A stretch of DNA of 64,000 nt from Thiorhodovibrio frisius (GTDB lineage: Bacteria; Pseudomonadota; Gammaproteobacteria; Chromatiales; Chromatiaceae), in NCBI RefSeq assembly GCF_033954835.1, contig NZ_CP121471.1, forward strand, positions 2,784,501 to 2,848,500, in the 5' to 3' direction. Shown here one piece after another: positions 1 through 10,166 of the stretch (within the stretch, counting starts at the first letter, position 1; each line of letters starts with the position of its first letter). Both the position numbers and the translations under genes were made by a program. The notes below the pieces were generated by a model, which did not search any database, was not told where the DNA came from, and saw nothing but the letters and a program-made list of their open reading frames with translations.

Positions 1-1222
1 GTATTCCCATGGCCTGTGCGAGGTGCTGGCCGGTGAGGTCGTGAACAACTCCTTCGACGCCGCGCTTGCGGCACTCGAACAAGCCGGCGGCGGGACGCTG
101 GCCAAGCGCCAAGCCGAGGAGGTGGCCGTGCATCTGAGCCAGGACTTCGACGCCTTCTACGCCCAACCCTTTGTCCCCCAGGAGCCGAATGAAGCGAGCG
201 AACGCCTCCTGATCATCAGTGCTGACGGCAAGGGCATCGTGATGCGCCCCAGCGATTTGCGCGAGGCCACCCGCAAGGCGCGCGAGCGCCAAGCGCACAA
301 GCAACAGACCCGGCTGAGTCCTGGGGAGAAAAAGCAGCGCAAACGCATGGCCACCGTCGCCTCGGTCTATGAGGTCGAGCCCTACCCACGCACCCCAGAG
401 CAGATCCTTGATCCCAAACAAGCCCCCGCGGGCAAACGTCCCGAAGTCCAGAACAAACGCACCTGGGCACGCGTGGAGGCCGATCAGCGCACCGTCATCG
501 AGCAGGCGTTTGAGGAGGCCATGCGCCGCGACCCGGATCAGCACCGCCGCTGGGTGGTGCTCTGTGACGGTCAGGAAGATCTGCTGCGCCAAGTCACAGC
601 CGCGGCCGAGCGCTACAAGGTCGAGGTGGTGGTGATCCAGGACTTCATCCATGTGCTGGAATATCTGTGGAAAGCCGCGCATGCGCTCTTTCCCGAGACC
701 CCCGCGGAGCGCGAGCAGTGGGTGATGGAGCGCGCCATGGCCATCCTCGAAGGTCGCGCCCACGACGTGGCCGTGGGACTGCGCCGCGCGGCAACGCGCA
801 AGCAACTCGGCGAGACGGCGCGCAAACCCATCGATAAGGCGGCCGACTATATCGACAACAACCGCGAGCGCCTCGAATACGACCAAGCGCTTGCGCTGGG
901 GCTGCCAATCGCCACTGGTGTGATCGAAGGCGCCTGTCGCCATCTCGTCAAAGATCGCATGGATCTCACCGGGGCGCGTTGGGGGCTGGCCCGCGCCGAG
1001 GCGATCCTGAAACTGCGCTCACTAAAGATCAGTGGGGACTTGCCGGCCTATCTTGCGTTTCACTTCGACGCTGAGCACCGACGCCACTATCCAGGACCAC
1101 CGATCCCGCTGGACTTGCCCGTGGCGGCATGATGTCTCACTTGCGCCATCACCATCGACCGGAAACGTCGCCCGCAACCGCTGGATTCTGCGGCGCTTGG
1201 CGTCGTTCCAAAAGAGCCGCAC
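1..1222 (+). mobile_element. ISKra4-type insertion sequence, right part
   Basis: The element enters from outside the window and ends near 1222. The right edge is inferred from two things: the transposase stops at 1132, and homology to a response-regulator receiver domain resumes abruptly at codon 1225 (Asp-Gly-Phe-Glu). The roughly 90 bases after the transposase stop match no recognisable gene and are taken as the terminal region of the element. The left end and target duplication are not in the window, so the boundary is an estimate. Confidence 0.7.
2..1132 (+). CDS. ISKra4-family transposase (5'-truncated by window edge)
   Basis: This is the C-terminal ~376 residues of a DDE-type transposase that cuts and rejoins its own element. 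The frame is open from base 2, so the gene starts upstream; the GTG at 23 is only the first possible start inside the window. Visible acidic positions fit the catalytic triad: Asp in LIISADGKG (early third), Asp in WVVLCDGQEDL, and Glu in TGVIEGACRHLVKDRMD near the C-terminus. The last motif, followed by RWGLARAEAILKLR, is typical of the ISKra4 group. The stop overlaps the ATG of the next open frame, but that frame is the damaged host gene, so the overlap is fortuitous. The family call is firm; activity cannot be judged because the N-terminus is absent. Confidence 0.88.
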   Translation, partial: YSHGLCEVLAGEVVNNSFDAALAALEQAGGGTLAKRQAEEVAVHLSQDFDAFYAQPFVPQEPNEASERLLIISADGKGIVMRPSDLREATRKARERQAHKQQTRLSPGEKKQRKRMATVASVYEVEPYPRTPEQILDPKQAPAGKRPEVQNKRTWARVEADQRTVIEQAFEEAMRRDPDQHRRWVVLCDGQEDLLRQVTAAAERYKVEVVVIQDFIHVLEYLWKAAHALFPETPAEREQWVMERAMAILEGRAHDVAVGLRRAATRKQLGETARKPIDKAADYIDNNRERLEYDQALALGLPIATGVIEGACRHLVKDRMDLTGARWGLARAEAILKLRSLKISGDLPAYLAFHFDAEHRRHYPGPPIPLDLPVAA

Positions 1223-1224
1223 CC

Positions 1225-2226
1225 GATGGCTTTGAGGTCTGCACCCGCTTAAAGGACAATCCCGCCACCGCCTCGATCCCGGTCATCTTTTTGACTGGGC
1301 TGCACGAAGAAGAATTCGAAATACGCGGGCTTGAGCTTGGCGCGGCGGACTATATCCACAGGCCTTTTAACGCGGCGCTGGTCCGCCTGCGAATCGCCAC
1401 CCATTTGCAAGCCAGCCGAGCCAGTGTCGCCTTGCGCGAGAGGAATATCGCCCTGGAATATCAAGCGCAGGCCGTTCATCAGCGGGCCGATGCGCTGGAA
1501 CAGGGCGCCCGCCAGCGAGAGGATATAGATCGTGTTCTACGTCACGACCTTAAGGGTCCACTTTCGCCGATTATCGGCTTTGCCGATCTGATGCTCGAAG
1601 ATGACAATCTGACGGCGGATCAGATTGAAAATTTGCACATCATCCGGGATGCCGGGCACCGCATTCTGGGCATGATCCAGCGCTCGCTGGATCTTTACAA
1701 GATGGAAACACATCGTTACCGCTACAAGCCGCGCAACGAGAATATCGACAGAATCGTTGGCTCGGTGATGTCCTCCATGAAGCCGCTCGCTGACACTAGC
1801 GGAGTGGCCTTGCGCTATTCGAACTCGGATTCGGATTCGAATTCGACGATCATGTTTCCCGTCGAGGAGATGCTGCTGCACCTGCTCTTGAGCAACCTGA
1901 CCAAGAACGCAATTGAGGCATCATCCAAAGGGCAAGCAGTGGACATCGAGCATCAGCTTGAGACCAGCAAGCCCAAAGCTGAGAAATTGATTCTCTCCGT
2001 GTCGAACCCTTCGCTCGTGCCTGAGGGCATCCGCACGCACTTCTTTGACAAGTACGTCACCACCGGGAAGAGCAACGGAACCGGCCTCGGCACCTACGCG
2101 GCGCGTCTCATGGCGACAACCATGGGAGGCAAATTGATCATGCGCAGCGCCCCCCAAGTCGGAACGCGGGTCACTCTGACATTGCCAAAACCCAAGCCGC
2201 TATCGATGCTCTATACAACTGGGTAG
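1225..2226 (+). pseudogene. Response-regulator/histidine-kinase gene truncated by the insertion sequence
   Basis: The frame reads through from an ATG at 1129 inside the transposon tail, but recognisable protein begins at 1225. It starts in the middle of a receiver domain (DGFEVC, then PVIFLTG and the Lys-equivalent region). The phosphoacceptor Asp and the first two strands are missing. A linker helix follows, then a DHp helix with a likely phospho-His in LRHDLKGPL (about 140 codons after 1129), an N-box (NLTKNAIEA), and a GTGLGTY G-box of a HATPase domain. The intact protein would have been a receiver-kinase of the type that takes phosphate from another kinase. The remnant could still fold as a kinase core, but its input control is gone. 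A short Ser/Asp-rich stretch (around 1825-1850) comes from a TCGAACTCGGATTCGGA-like microrepeat. Confidence 0.8.
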
Positions 2227-2296
2227 CGCAGATGCCTGTCACCGCATCCCCGCATCCCGTTCGATCTCAGTCATCGACTGCGGGACAGCTCAGGCG

Positions 2297-4414
2297 ATGA
2301 AACACAAGAATGTTGAAAACCTCGCGATGGCTGGGCTCAGTGACGCCAGCATCAATGCGTTGGTGCGCCGGCTGGCCTGGATCATCACACTCATCCTGCT
2401 CGCGGCGACGCTGGCGATCGCCGGCAGCTTCTACCTGTTGCAGTCCAAACCGCTGGCGGCGGCGGATGTACTGGCGCGGCAGCAGACGGCGACAGAGCAA
2501 GTTCTCAGCAAACTCGACGCCCTGTCGTCCACGGTTGAGCGCCTGCTGCCCATGGGCAGGGACTGGACGAACGAGGGTCTGATCGATCTCGAAGACATTC
2601 GTGCCTTCAATCGGCTGCTGCTGCCGGCGCTGGTCGAGCATCCGGTCCTTAGCAGTCTGTATCTCGCCCGCTCCGACGGGCGCATGTTCTTCCTGATGCG
2701 CGATGGAGAGCGCTGGAAAAACCGCATCACCGATGTCGCAAAGCAGGGAACGCGGCAACATTGGCTGCACTGGCGCGACAAAGAGACCCAAGCCGGCGAT
2801 GAATGGGTCGATCAGCCCTTCGATCCGCGCCAGCGCCCCTGGTATCAGGGCACCATGGCGGTGGCCGAAGGCGAGCTGTATTGGACCGCTCCCTATCAGT
2901 TCGCCTCCGCGCCAGCCCCCGGGATCACCGCGGCCTTGCGGTGGACGGATGCCGTCAGCGGCCAGACGATGGTGTTCGCAGCCGATATCCTGCTGACGGA
3001 TTTGGCGGACTTTATCAGCTCGCTGTCGTACAGCACCAATGGTGAAGTCGCCCTGTTGACCACCGATGGCAACCTGCTGGCACCACCGGGGCAGCGCATT
3101 CGCAACGGCGCGCTGGCGGCGGCGACACTCAAGGAAAGCCTGCTGAAACAGCCGGACGCGGCCGGTTATCCGCTGTTGGCGGCCGCCCTGCGCCAGGCTC
3201 CGGGCCGCGAGAGTCCAGACCGTGAGATTAAGGTAGCGCTGCCCGCTGGCATCGCCGGCAACAGGGAGGAATGGCTGGCCAGCCTGCGACCGTTGCCGCT
3301 CGGCCAGGAGCAACTCATCCTGATCACCCTGGCGCCGACCAGCGACTTCGCGCCAATGTCGTCCGAAGGGCTGGCGCTTCTGCTGCTGGTGATGCTCAGC
3401 ATCGCCCTGCTGGCCACTCTGGCAATGCATGCGCAGGTCTGGCGGATGCGCCGGCCGATCATCAAAACCCTGACATGGGTCGAGCAGACCCGCCAGCTCG
3501 CCGAGCAGGAAACCCACCGCCACAGTGACACAGCCGCCATCGTCGCGCGCCTGCAACAGGCCACGACGCCCGCCGAACTTGGCCGCATCCTGCTCACGGA
3601 GCTGGCCCAGCGTCTGCCGCTGGCGCGCGGGATCTATTGTCTGTGGCAGCCGGAACAGCAACGGCTGGAGTGCATCGCCCGCTATGCCGGCGCGCAGATT
3701 TCCAGCGACAGCGAGGAGATCGATGCAGCACCCGCGCGCGGCCTGCTGCTTCAGTGCGCCCGGGATCAGCAACCCATTTTGCTCAATAACCCGCCCGCTG
3801 GGTACTTCGACATCCACTCCGGTCTCGGCGCGCATGCGCCAGTGGCACTGTTGCTGCACCCGCTACGCAATGGCGACAAACTCTGCGCTGTTGTGGAGCT
3901 GGCCAGTCTCAGGGCCTTTACCCCCAGCGACCGCCAATTGCTCGAAGTACTTGAAACAACCCTGTGTCTGAGTCTGGACCATCTGTTACAGGCGCAGGCG
4001 ACCAGCGCCCTGCTGCGCCAGACCGCCCGCAATGAAGCGCGCCATCGCTTGATCCTGAACTCGACCGACGACGGCATTCTGGGGCTGGATGCCGCTGGCC
4101 ACATCACCTTTAGCAACCGCTCGGCACTCGCGTTGCTCGGTTACGCAGAGCCGGAGGTAGTCGGTCTGGCAATGAAGGACGTTCACTCGCACGCGGCGAT
4201 GGATTCCAACACAGGCGCACAGCCCGAGTCTTTGTGCCCCATCCAGCTAACACTCCAGGATGGCGAAGCCCGCCGGGTCGCCGATGCGTTCTTTTTCACC
4301 AAGGACGCGCGCGCACTGCCCGTTCGGTATTCGACCACGTCCATCATGGAGCAGGGCCAGCTCCTTGGTGCCGTGATTGTCTTCAGCGCCAGGCCGGCGG
4401 AGCCATCGGCATGA
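2297..4414 (+). CDS. Membrane sensor protein: dCache, GAF, PAS, no kinase
   Basis: A 705-residue inner-membrane sensor. Transmembrane helix about 25-48; a large periplasmic region about 55-345 with FDPRQRPWY, a signature of double-Cache ligand-binding domains; a second helix about 357-378; a cytoplasmic GAF domain about 420-560; and a PAS domain about 575-700. It has no DHp, HATPase, GGDEF, EAL or methyl-accepting region, so it must pass its signal to another protein. The gene overlaps the next one by ATGA at 4411, which suggests translational coupling and a shared complex with that hybrid kinase. Its GAF domain resembles those in the next two genes (shared pattern G-L-L-Q-C-A, PP, GLG, LELAS). 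The Cache ligand cannot be deduced. Confidence 0.85.
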   Translation: MKHKNVENLAMAGLSDASINALVRRLAWIITLILLAATLAIAGSFYLLQSKPLAAADVLARQQTATEQVLSKLDALSSTVERLLPMGRDWTNEGLIDLEDIRAFNRLLLPALVEHPVLSSLYLARSDGRMFFLMRDGERWKNRITDVAKQGTRQHWLHWRDKETQAGDEWVDQPFDPRQRPWYQGTMAVAEGELYWTAPYQFASAPAPGITAALRWTDAVSGQTMVFAADILLTDLADFISSLSYSTNGEVALLTTDGNLLAPPGQRIRNGALAAATLKESLLKQPDAAGYPLLAAALRQAPGRESPDREIKVALPAGIAGNREEWLASLRPLPLGQEQLILITLAPTSDFAPMSSEGLALLLLVMLSIALLATLAMHAQVWRMRRPIIKTLTWVEQTRQLAEQETHRHSDTAAIVARLQQATTPAELGRILLTELAQRLPLARGIYCLWQPEQQRLECIARYAGAQISSDSEEIDAAPARGLLLQCARDQQPILLNNPPAGYFDIHSGLGAHAPVALLLHPLRNGDKLCAVVELASLRAFTPSDRQLLEVLETTLCLSLDHLLQAQATSALLRQTARNEARHRLILNSTDDGILGLDAAGHITFSNRSALALLGYAEPEVVGLAMKDVHSHAAMDSNTGAQPESLCPIQLTLQDGEARRVADAFFFTKDARALPVRYSTTSIMEQGQLLGAVIVFSARPAEPSA

Positions 4415-7400
4415 TGATCAAGCGCGCCAATCGCATCGTCATTGCCGGCTATCTGATGATGATCGGGGCCAATCTGGCCGGGTTCTATTACTACGACCTG
4501 ACCCGGCAGCAGGTGATTCTCGCCGCGCAGCACCGCACCGCGATGATCGATCAGGCGGAACAACTGCTGGCCGGTACCAAGTACCTGACGGCTAGCGTCC
4601 GCGCCTATGCCGCGACGGGCGAGGAGATTTACCACGACGACTACTGGAACGAGGTGCGCGTGGCCCAGCGGCGGCACAAGGCCGAAGCGGCGCTGCGCCA
4701 GCTTGGCATGAACCTCGAAGAAACCAAGCTGATCGAGTCCGCCAAGGACACCTCCGACCAACTGATCAAGCTTGAGGACGAAGCCATGATCCTGGCGCGC
4801 GAGGGCAAACATCAGGCCGCCATTGACCTGGTTTACGGCAAATTGTATTTGAATGCGATCGAGCACATTGATGCATCGCTCGAGCGTTTCCGAATCCTGA
4901 TCGACGAGCGGCTAGGACGCATCACGACAACCATGGACGAGCGCTTGGTCTTCGCCGAGCGGTTGAACCTAGCGCTCATGGTCATTAACGCCCTGATGAT
5001 GCTATCAATCATCGAGTGGTTCTACCATCACCGAGTGGTCGGACCGTTGATCGCCATGAGTCGCCGAATGCAGGATTTGCTCGCCGGCAAATCCGTCGCC
5101 GAACTCCCCTTTGCCGGGAGGCATTCGGAGATCGGCGAACTCGCGCAGGGCGTTGAAGCCTATCGGCTCATGTCCGATCAGGTCCGCGCCGAGCATTGGG
5201 TCGATGGGCAACAGGCACGGATTGGCGCACTGCTGCAAGCGGCGCCGAGCTTCACCGCGCTGGCCCAGGTGCTGATGGCCGAGGTCTCGCCCCCGCTTCA
5301 GGTGGCTGCGGGCGTCTTTTATATTTACGAACCCGACGAGCGGCACTTCCGCCTGCTGGCCCACTATGCCTGTCGCGAGCGCAAGACCCTGAATCAGTCT
5401 TTCGCCCTCGGCGAGGGCCTGATCGGTCAATGCGCGCTGGAGAAATCCCCCATCATCATCACTGAGCCGCCACGTGACTATTTCGTGGTCTCCAGTGCCT
5501 TGGGCTCGACCGCGCCCAGTGTCCTGATGGTCCTGCCGGTCATGCGCGATCACCAGGTGCTGGCTGTACTGGAACTGGCGGCCTTTCGTCGCTTCAGCGA
5601 CGTGGAACAGACACTCCTGGACAGCCTGATGCCCACACTCGCCATGTGTATGGAGATTCTCGCGCGCCGGCTGAAAACCGATCGCCTGCTTCACGCAACC
5701 CAACAGCAGGCGCAAGCCTTAGAAGAACAGGCCGCCGAGCTGGCCGCCAAGCAGCAGGCCTTGCTCGATCAGGCGAGCTTTCAGGAGGCGCTGATCGGCA
5801 CCATTCCCTACCCGGTGTTCTACAAGAGTCCGGACACCCGTTTGCTCGGCGTCAACCGCGCCTACGAAAAAACATTTGGCGTCGACAGGCACGAACTCAT
5901 CGGCAAGCGGGTGCTCGATTTCGAATTCTTACCAGAAGAACATCGCCGCCGCTATCAGCGCGAGAATCAAGACGCCATCGACAATGCCTGCGAGATCAGA
6001 CGCGAAATCAGCATGCGCCTTGCCGACGGTCGCGAGCATGACATGCTCTATTTCATCGCCGGTTTTCGGCGCGCCGACGGCAGTCCCGGCGGCCTGGTCG
6101 GCACCTTTGTCGATATCAGCGAGCAAAAGACCGCCGAGCGCACGATCCTGCATGCCAAGGAAGTGGCCGAGCAGACGGCCAAAACGGAGAGCGCTTTCCT
6201 CGCCAACATGAGCCATGAAATCCGCACCCCGATGAATGCGGTGCTCGGCATGGCCCATCTGGCCCTGATGACGGAGCTGTCGCCACGGCAACAGGACTAT
6301 ATCCGCAAGATCCAGCAAGCCGGTCAGCACCTGCTCGGCATCATCAACAACATTATGGTGTTCTCCAAGATCGAGGCCGGCAAGCTCGTCGTGGAGCATA
6401 CCAACTTCGACCTACATAAAGTGCTCGACAATGTTGCCACGATCATCGCCGAGAAAGCCGCTGCCAAAGGTCTGGAATTCATCTTCCGCATCGCGCCGGA
6501 CGTGCCCCTGCATCTGCTCGGCGATCCGTTGCGGATCGGGCAGGTACTGGTGAACTACTGTAGTAACTCGGTCAAGCTCACCGACGCGGGCGAAGTGGAG
6601 ATCGAGGTCACCCTGCTTGAGCGCGCCGAGGGCACGGCACTCCTGCGCTTTGCGGTGCGCGACACGGGCATCGGCCTGACCCAAGCGCAAATGGGCAAAC
6701 TCTTCCACAGCTTCCAGCAGGCGGATACCTCGACCTCACGCAAGTACGGCGGCACCGGGCTGGGACTGGTGATCTCCAAAAATCTTGCCAAGCTGATGGG
6801 CGGTGAGGTCGGCGTGAAGTCCGAATTCGGCCAGGGCGCGACCTTCTGGTTCAGCGCCCGCGTCGGTCTGCCGCAGCGTGATAGCCCGGCCCGTTCGCCA
6901 CCCATCGATCTGCGCGGTCGGCACCTGCTGGTCGTCGATGACAACAACAGTGCGCGCCAGGCGCTGACCGAGATGCTGAACAACATGGGCTTCGTCGTCG
7001 GCGATTGCGCGAGCGGCACCGCCGCGCTCGCGACCCTGCGCCGCGCTGCCGCCGAGCACACCCCCTATGAAGCGGTTTTACTCGACGCGCAGATGCCCGA
7101 CCTGGACGGACTTGATACCGCCGTGGCCATTCGACAGCTTGGGCTTGAGCCCTGCCCGCATCTGCTGCTGTTAAGCACCTATGGACGCGATGAAGCCATG
7201 CGCGACGCTGGGGCGGCGGGCTTCTTCAATGTCTTAATCAAGCCGGTCAATCCCTCGCTGCTGCTCGACAATCTGATGCGGGCCTTCGGTCTGGACAATG
7301 CCCCACTCGGGGTCGCGCCCTTCCCGCAAGCCTGCGGCCTTGACCTGACTGCCATCGCGGGTGCCCGCATCCTGCTGGTCGAGGACAACGACCTCAACCA

Positions 7401-8475
7401 GCAGGTCGCCATGGAGCTGATGCAGGGTGCGGGTCTTGTGGTTGACCTGGCCGAAAATGGGCAGGAAGCCGTCGCCAAGGTGCAAGAGCAATCCTATGAT
7501 GCGGTGCTCATGGACATGCAGATGCCGGTCATGGACGGCATCGCCGCCACGCAAGCCATCCGGCGCTTGCCGCAGTGCGCCGACCTGCCCATTCTGGCGA
7601 TGACCGCCAATGTGCTGGCGCAGGACCGCGAGCGCTCGGCGGCGGCCGGTATGAATGCGCATATCGCCAAGCCCATCGACCCGGACAACCTTTGGTGCAC
7701 TTTGATCGAATGGATCAAGCCGCGCGCCGAGCGCCCGCATCCGCTGGCCGAAGCGCAACCCGACACCGCATCGGCCCTAAGCGCCCCAAAGACTCCAAGC
7801 GCCTCAGCATCGCCAAGATCAACGCCTCTGCCCTCGCAAATCCCGGGTCTGGACACAACACTCGGACTCAAGCGAATGGACGCCAAGCCCGACCTGTATC
7901 AGTCCATTCTCGGCAGCTTCGCCGCCGGGCAGAAACAGGCCCCAACTCGCATCGCGGCGCTGCTCGCGACCGGGGATCTGGCTACGGCCGAGCGGCTGGC
8001 CCACACGCTGAAAGGCAACGCCGCGAATATCGGCGCCACCGCCCTGCAACAGGCCGCCGAGATACTCGAAGCCGCGCTGCGCGAGCCGCAGCCCGCCCCG
8101 GCGCTGCAAGCCTTGCTGGCGACCACGAAAGAGCACCTCGATCCGCTGATCAAGGCGCTGGAGGATTGGCTTGCGGCCAACGCCAAGGCCGCGAACACCC
8201 TGCCAGAGGTCGACACAGCAGGATCGGCTGCTAGCGCCGATTCCAGCACAGCCCCCATCCCGGCACCTTTGCTTCAAACCCTGCGGAACCTGTCGCGACT
8301 GTTAGCCGAGGATGATCGCGACGCCATCGACTGTTGGCGGCGCAACGCCACGGTGCTCAAGCCGCTGCTCGGCCCAACCTGGCCGTCGATCGAGCGCGAA
8401 CTTCAGCGTTATGAGTTCGACGCCGCGCGGGAGGCCTTGCATCTATGGGCCAACCGTCGGGAGCTTGACCTATGA
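4411..8475 (+). CDS. Hybrid sensor histidine kinase: HAMP-GAF-PAS-HisKA-HATPase-REC-REC-HPt
   Basis: A 1354-residue BarA-like phosphorelay kinase. The frame is open further upstream, but ATG 4411 is chosen because it overlaps the preceding stop (ATGA) and begins a membrane anchor. Approximate order: TM 8-27, helical periplasmic sensor, TM 185-207, HAMP, GAF 268-413, PAS 457-573, DHp with His ~602 in NMSHEIRTP, HATPase 690-820, receiver 1 (Asp in LLDAQMPD ~891), receiver 2 (Asp in VLMDMQMPVMDG ~1034), HPt with His ~1197 in AHTLKGNAA, and a final ~60-residue helical segment. All phosphorelay residues are present, so a His-Asp-His-Asp chain is plausible. No dedicated DNA-binding partner is adjacent; the REC-HD-GYP protein at 10167 is the obvious candidate acceptor. 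Confidence 0.92.
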   Translation: MMIKRANRIVIAGYLMMIGANLAGFYYYDLTRQQVILAAQHRTAMIDQAEQLLAGTKYLTASVRAYAATGEEIYHDDYWNEVRVAQRRHKAEAALRQLGMNLEETKLIESAKDTSDQLIKLEDEAMILAREGKHQAAIDLVYGKLYLNAIEHIDASLERFRILIDERLGRITTTMDERLVFAERLNLALMVINALMMLSIIEWFYHHRVVGPLIAMSRRMQDLLAGKSVAELPFAGRHSEIGELAQGVEAYRLMSDQVRAEHWVDGQQARIGALLQAAPSFTALAQVLMAEVSPPLQVAAGVFYIYEPDERHFRLLAHYACRERKTLNQSFALGEGLIGQCALEKSPIIITEPPRDYFVVSSALGSTAPSVLMVLPVMRDHQVLAVLELAAFRRFSDVEQTLLDSLMPTLAMCMEILARRLKTDRLLHATQQQAQALEEQAAELAAKQQALLDQASFQEALIGTIPYPVFYKSPDTRLLGVNRAYEKTFGVDRHELIGKRVLDFEFLPEEHRRRYQRENQDAIDNACEIRREISMRLADGREHDMLYFIAGFRRADGSPGGLVGTFVDISEQKTAERTILHAKEVAEQTAKTESAFLANMSHEIRTPMNAVLGMAHLALMTELSPRQQDYIRKIQQAGQHLLGIINNIMVFSKIEAGKLVVEHTNFDLHKVLDNVATIIAEKAAAKGLEFIFRIAPDVPLHLLGDPLRIGQVLVNYCSNSVKLTDAGEVEIEVTLLERAEGTALLRFAVRDTGIGLTQAQMGKLFHSFQQADTSTSRKYGGTGLGLVISKNLAKLMGGEVGVKSEFGQGATFWFSARVGLPQRDSPARSPPIDLRGRHLLVVDDNNSARQALTEMLNNMGFVVGDCASGTAALATLRRAAAEHTPYEAVLLDAQMPDLDGLDTAVAIRQLGLEPCPHLLLLSTYGRDEAMRDAGAAGFFNVLIKPVNPSLLLDNLMRAFGLDNAPLGVAPFPQACGLDLTAIAGARILLVEDNDLNQQVAMELMQGAGLVVDLAENGQEAVAKVQEQSYDAVLMDMQMPVMDGIAATQAIRRLPQCADLPILAMTANVLAQDRERSAAAGMNAHIAKPIDPDNLWCTLIEWIKPRAERPHPLAEAQPDTASALSAPKTPSASASPRSTPLPSQIPGLDTTLGLKRMDAKPDLYQSILGSFAAGQKQAPTRIAALLATGDLATAERLAHTLKGNAANIGATALQQAAEILEAALREPQPAPALQALLATTKEHLDPLIKALEDWLAANAKAANTLPEVDTAGSAASADSSTAPIPAPLLQTLRNLSRLLAEDDRDAIDCWRRNATVLKPLLGPTWPSIERELQRYEFDAAREALHLWANRRELDL

Positions 8476-10154
8476 GTCCTGATATCAGACTGGATCGGCC
8501 CTTGACCGCTTGGCTGCTGGCCAATCGCAGCCATTCCCTGTGGCTCGCAGCGCTGATCGCCCTGGCCCTGGGTGGCCTGGCCAGTGGCCTGGTGAACAGG
8601 CTGCGGGGGAACGATCTGAGCGCGGCGCTGAGCGCACAGGTCGATACGCGCGCGGCGGCGCTCCAAGTGGCTACCCTGTCGGGTCAGTCCATTGGTGTGG
8701 CGCGATTGCTCGGTCTCGCCGAGCCGGCGCTGAAATCGGCTGTCAGCGGAAATGCGCCCCCGAATGATGGCGCTGCGCTGGAGCCACTGCGCACCGCCCA
8801 AGCGATGCTCGACGCCAAAGATCTGTTCGTGATGAACGCCAGTGGCGATGTGGTGCTCCATGTCGGGCCTTCGACATTCTTCACCGGGAAAAACTTCGCT
8901 TTCCGGCCCTATTTCGAGCGCACCATGGCCGGGAAGGCCACCATCTATGCGGAGCTTGACCCCGTCTCCCGTCAGCACGGCTTATTCTTTGCCGTCCCGC
9001 TGCGAGCCGACGCCACCAAATCCAGCACAATCATCGGCGTCGTCGTCATTGAGGTCTCCGGTGACCTGCTCGACCACTTGCTCGCCAACACGGTCAAGCG
9101 GGTGTTCCTGATCTCGCCGCAGGGCCTGATCTTCGCGGGCTCCGAGCGGTCCTGGGTGGGAAGCCCCATGTTGCCGCCGGTCGCCAATCTCGCCCTGAGT
9201 GACTCGGCGGCTGGCGCCGACAACGGCGACCCGCCACCGGTGCGCTTCAGCTACCAGCCGGGCGAACGGACCCTGCTGATCAATGGTGAGCGCCACTATC
9301 TGGCCATCGCCCCGCTCGACTGGCAGGACCCCGCGGGCGACTGGCGTCTGGTCATGACTGCCAAGGCCACGACCGTCGCCCCTTTCGCGCAGCGGTTGAC
9401 CACCGGAGCCGCAGTGGCGCTCATGATGTTTCTGCTTCTGTGGTTGGTGTTACGTCTGTTTGGTAGCCGTCAGGAGCGCGCCCAGGCGCTGGCCGCGCAA
9501 CAGGTCGCCGTCGCTGAACTCGCCGCCGCCTCGGAGGCGAAAGCCCTGCTCGCAGACATCATCCTCAAGTCGCAGGAGGCTCTGACCCTGCAAGACCTGG
9601 CCAGGGTGTTTTTCGATCTACTCCGCCAGGGCTATCCGCTGCACCAGGGCACCCTTTACCTGGCCGAGCGCACGACGGCGCCGAACGGGACTCCGCCACT
9701 GCATCCAGATCAGGCAGATCAGGCAATAGGGCCCACTCGGCTGCGACTGATCGGCCACTATGCGGCCGCGGCCGCACCCGAGCTGATCGCCATGGGCGAA
9801 GGCCTGCTGGGCGAATGCGCGCAGCAAGGGCGCGCCCTGGCGTTCGATCAGCCCCCGGAGGGCTTCTGGCGCATCGGCTCCGGCCTGGGCGAGACTCATC
9901 CCCGGCGCCTGGATCTGCTGCCGCTGCAACGCCAGCAACGCCTGCTTGGCGTGCTGGAACTCGCCAGCCTGGAGTGGCCCGAGCCATCCGCTCGGGCGCT
10001 GCTCGATGGCCTGGTGCCTTTGCTCGCCATGCAGCTCGAAGTCATGCTGAACACCACTCAGAGGGCAAGTCCGCTGGCCGTCAAGGCAACTGAAGCGACC
10101 ACCGCACCGACGCCGGCTCCAGACCATCCCACCACCCCAGCACTGTCGCGCTAA
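8472..10154 (+). CDS. Membrane sensor protein: dCache-GAF, no output domain
   Basis: A 560-residue protein with a transmembrane helix about 20-42, a periplasmic double-Cache region about 43-295 (NFAFRPYFERTMAGK and GLFFAVPL are typical dCache stretches), a second helix about 313-335, a coiled linker, and a GAF domain about 370-530. The C-terminus is a short Ala/Thr/Pro-rich tail. It has no kinase or other catalytic module. ATG 8472 overlaps the stop of the hybrid kinase by ATGA. With the gene at 2297 it makes a pair of kinase-less sensors flanking the kinase, all three with related GAF domains. It probably modulates that kinase or the following HD-GYP protein; the ligand is unknown. Confidence 0.82.
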   Translation: MSPDIRLDRPLTAWLLANRSHSLWLAALIALALGGLASGLVNRLRGNDLSAALSAQVDTRAAALQVATLSGQSIGVARLLGLAEPALKSAVSGNAPPNDGAALEPLRTAQAMLDAKDLFVMNASGDVVLHVGPSTFFTGKNFAFRPYFERTMAGKATIYAELDPVSRQHGLFFAVPLRADATKSSTIIGVVVIEVSGDLLDHLLANTVKRVFLISPQGLIFAGSERSWVGSPMLPPVANLALSDSAAGADNGDPPPVRFSYQPGERTLLINGERHYLAIAPLDWQDPAGDWRLVMTAKATTVAPFAQRLTTGAAVALMMFLLLWLVLRLFGSRQERAQALAAQQVAVAELAAASEAKALLADIILKSQEALTLQDLARVFFDLLRQGYPLHQGTLYLAERTTAPNGTPPLHPDQADQAIGPTRLRLIGHYAAAAAPELIAMGEGLLGECAQQGRALAFDQPPEGFWRIGSGLGETHPRRLDLLPLQRQQRLLGVLELASLEWPEPSARALLDGLVPLLAMQLEVMLNTTQRASPLAVKATEATTAPTPAPDHPTTPALSR

Positions 10155-10166
10155 GGAGTCTTTGCA

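Noticed and set aside
2267-3859. 530-codon minus-strand open frame
   Set aside because: It is antisense to the dCache-GAF-PAS gene, Gln/Arg-rich without domain resemblance, as expected for a reverse-frame shadow of a GC-rich gene.
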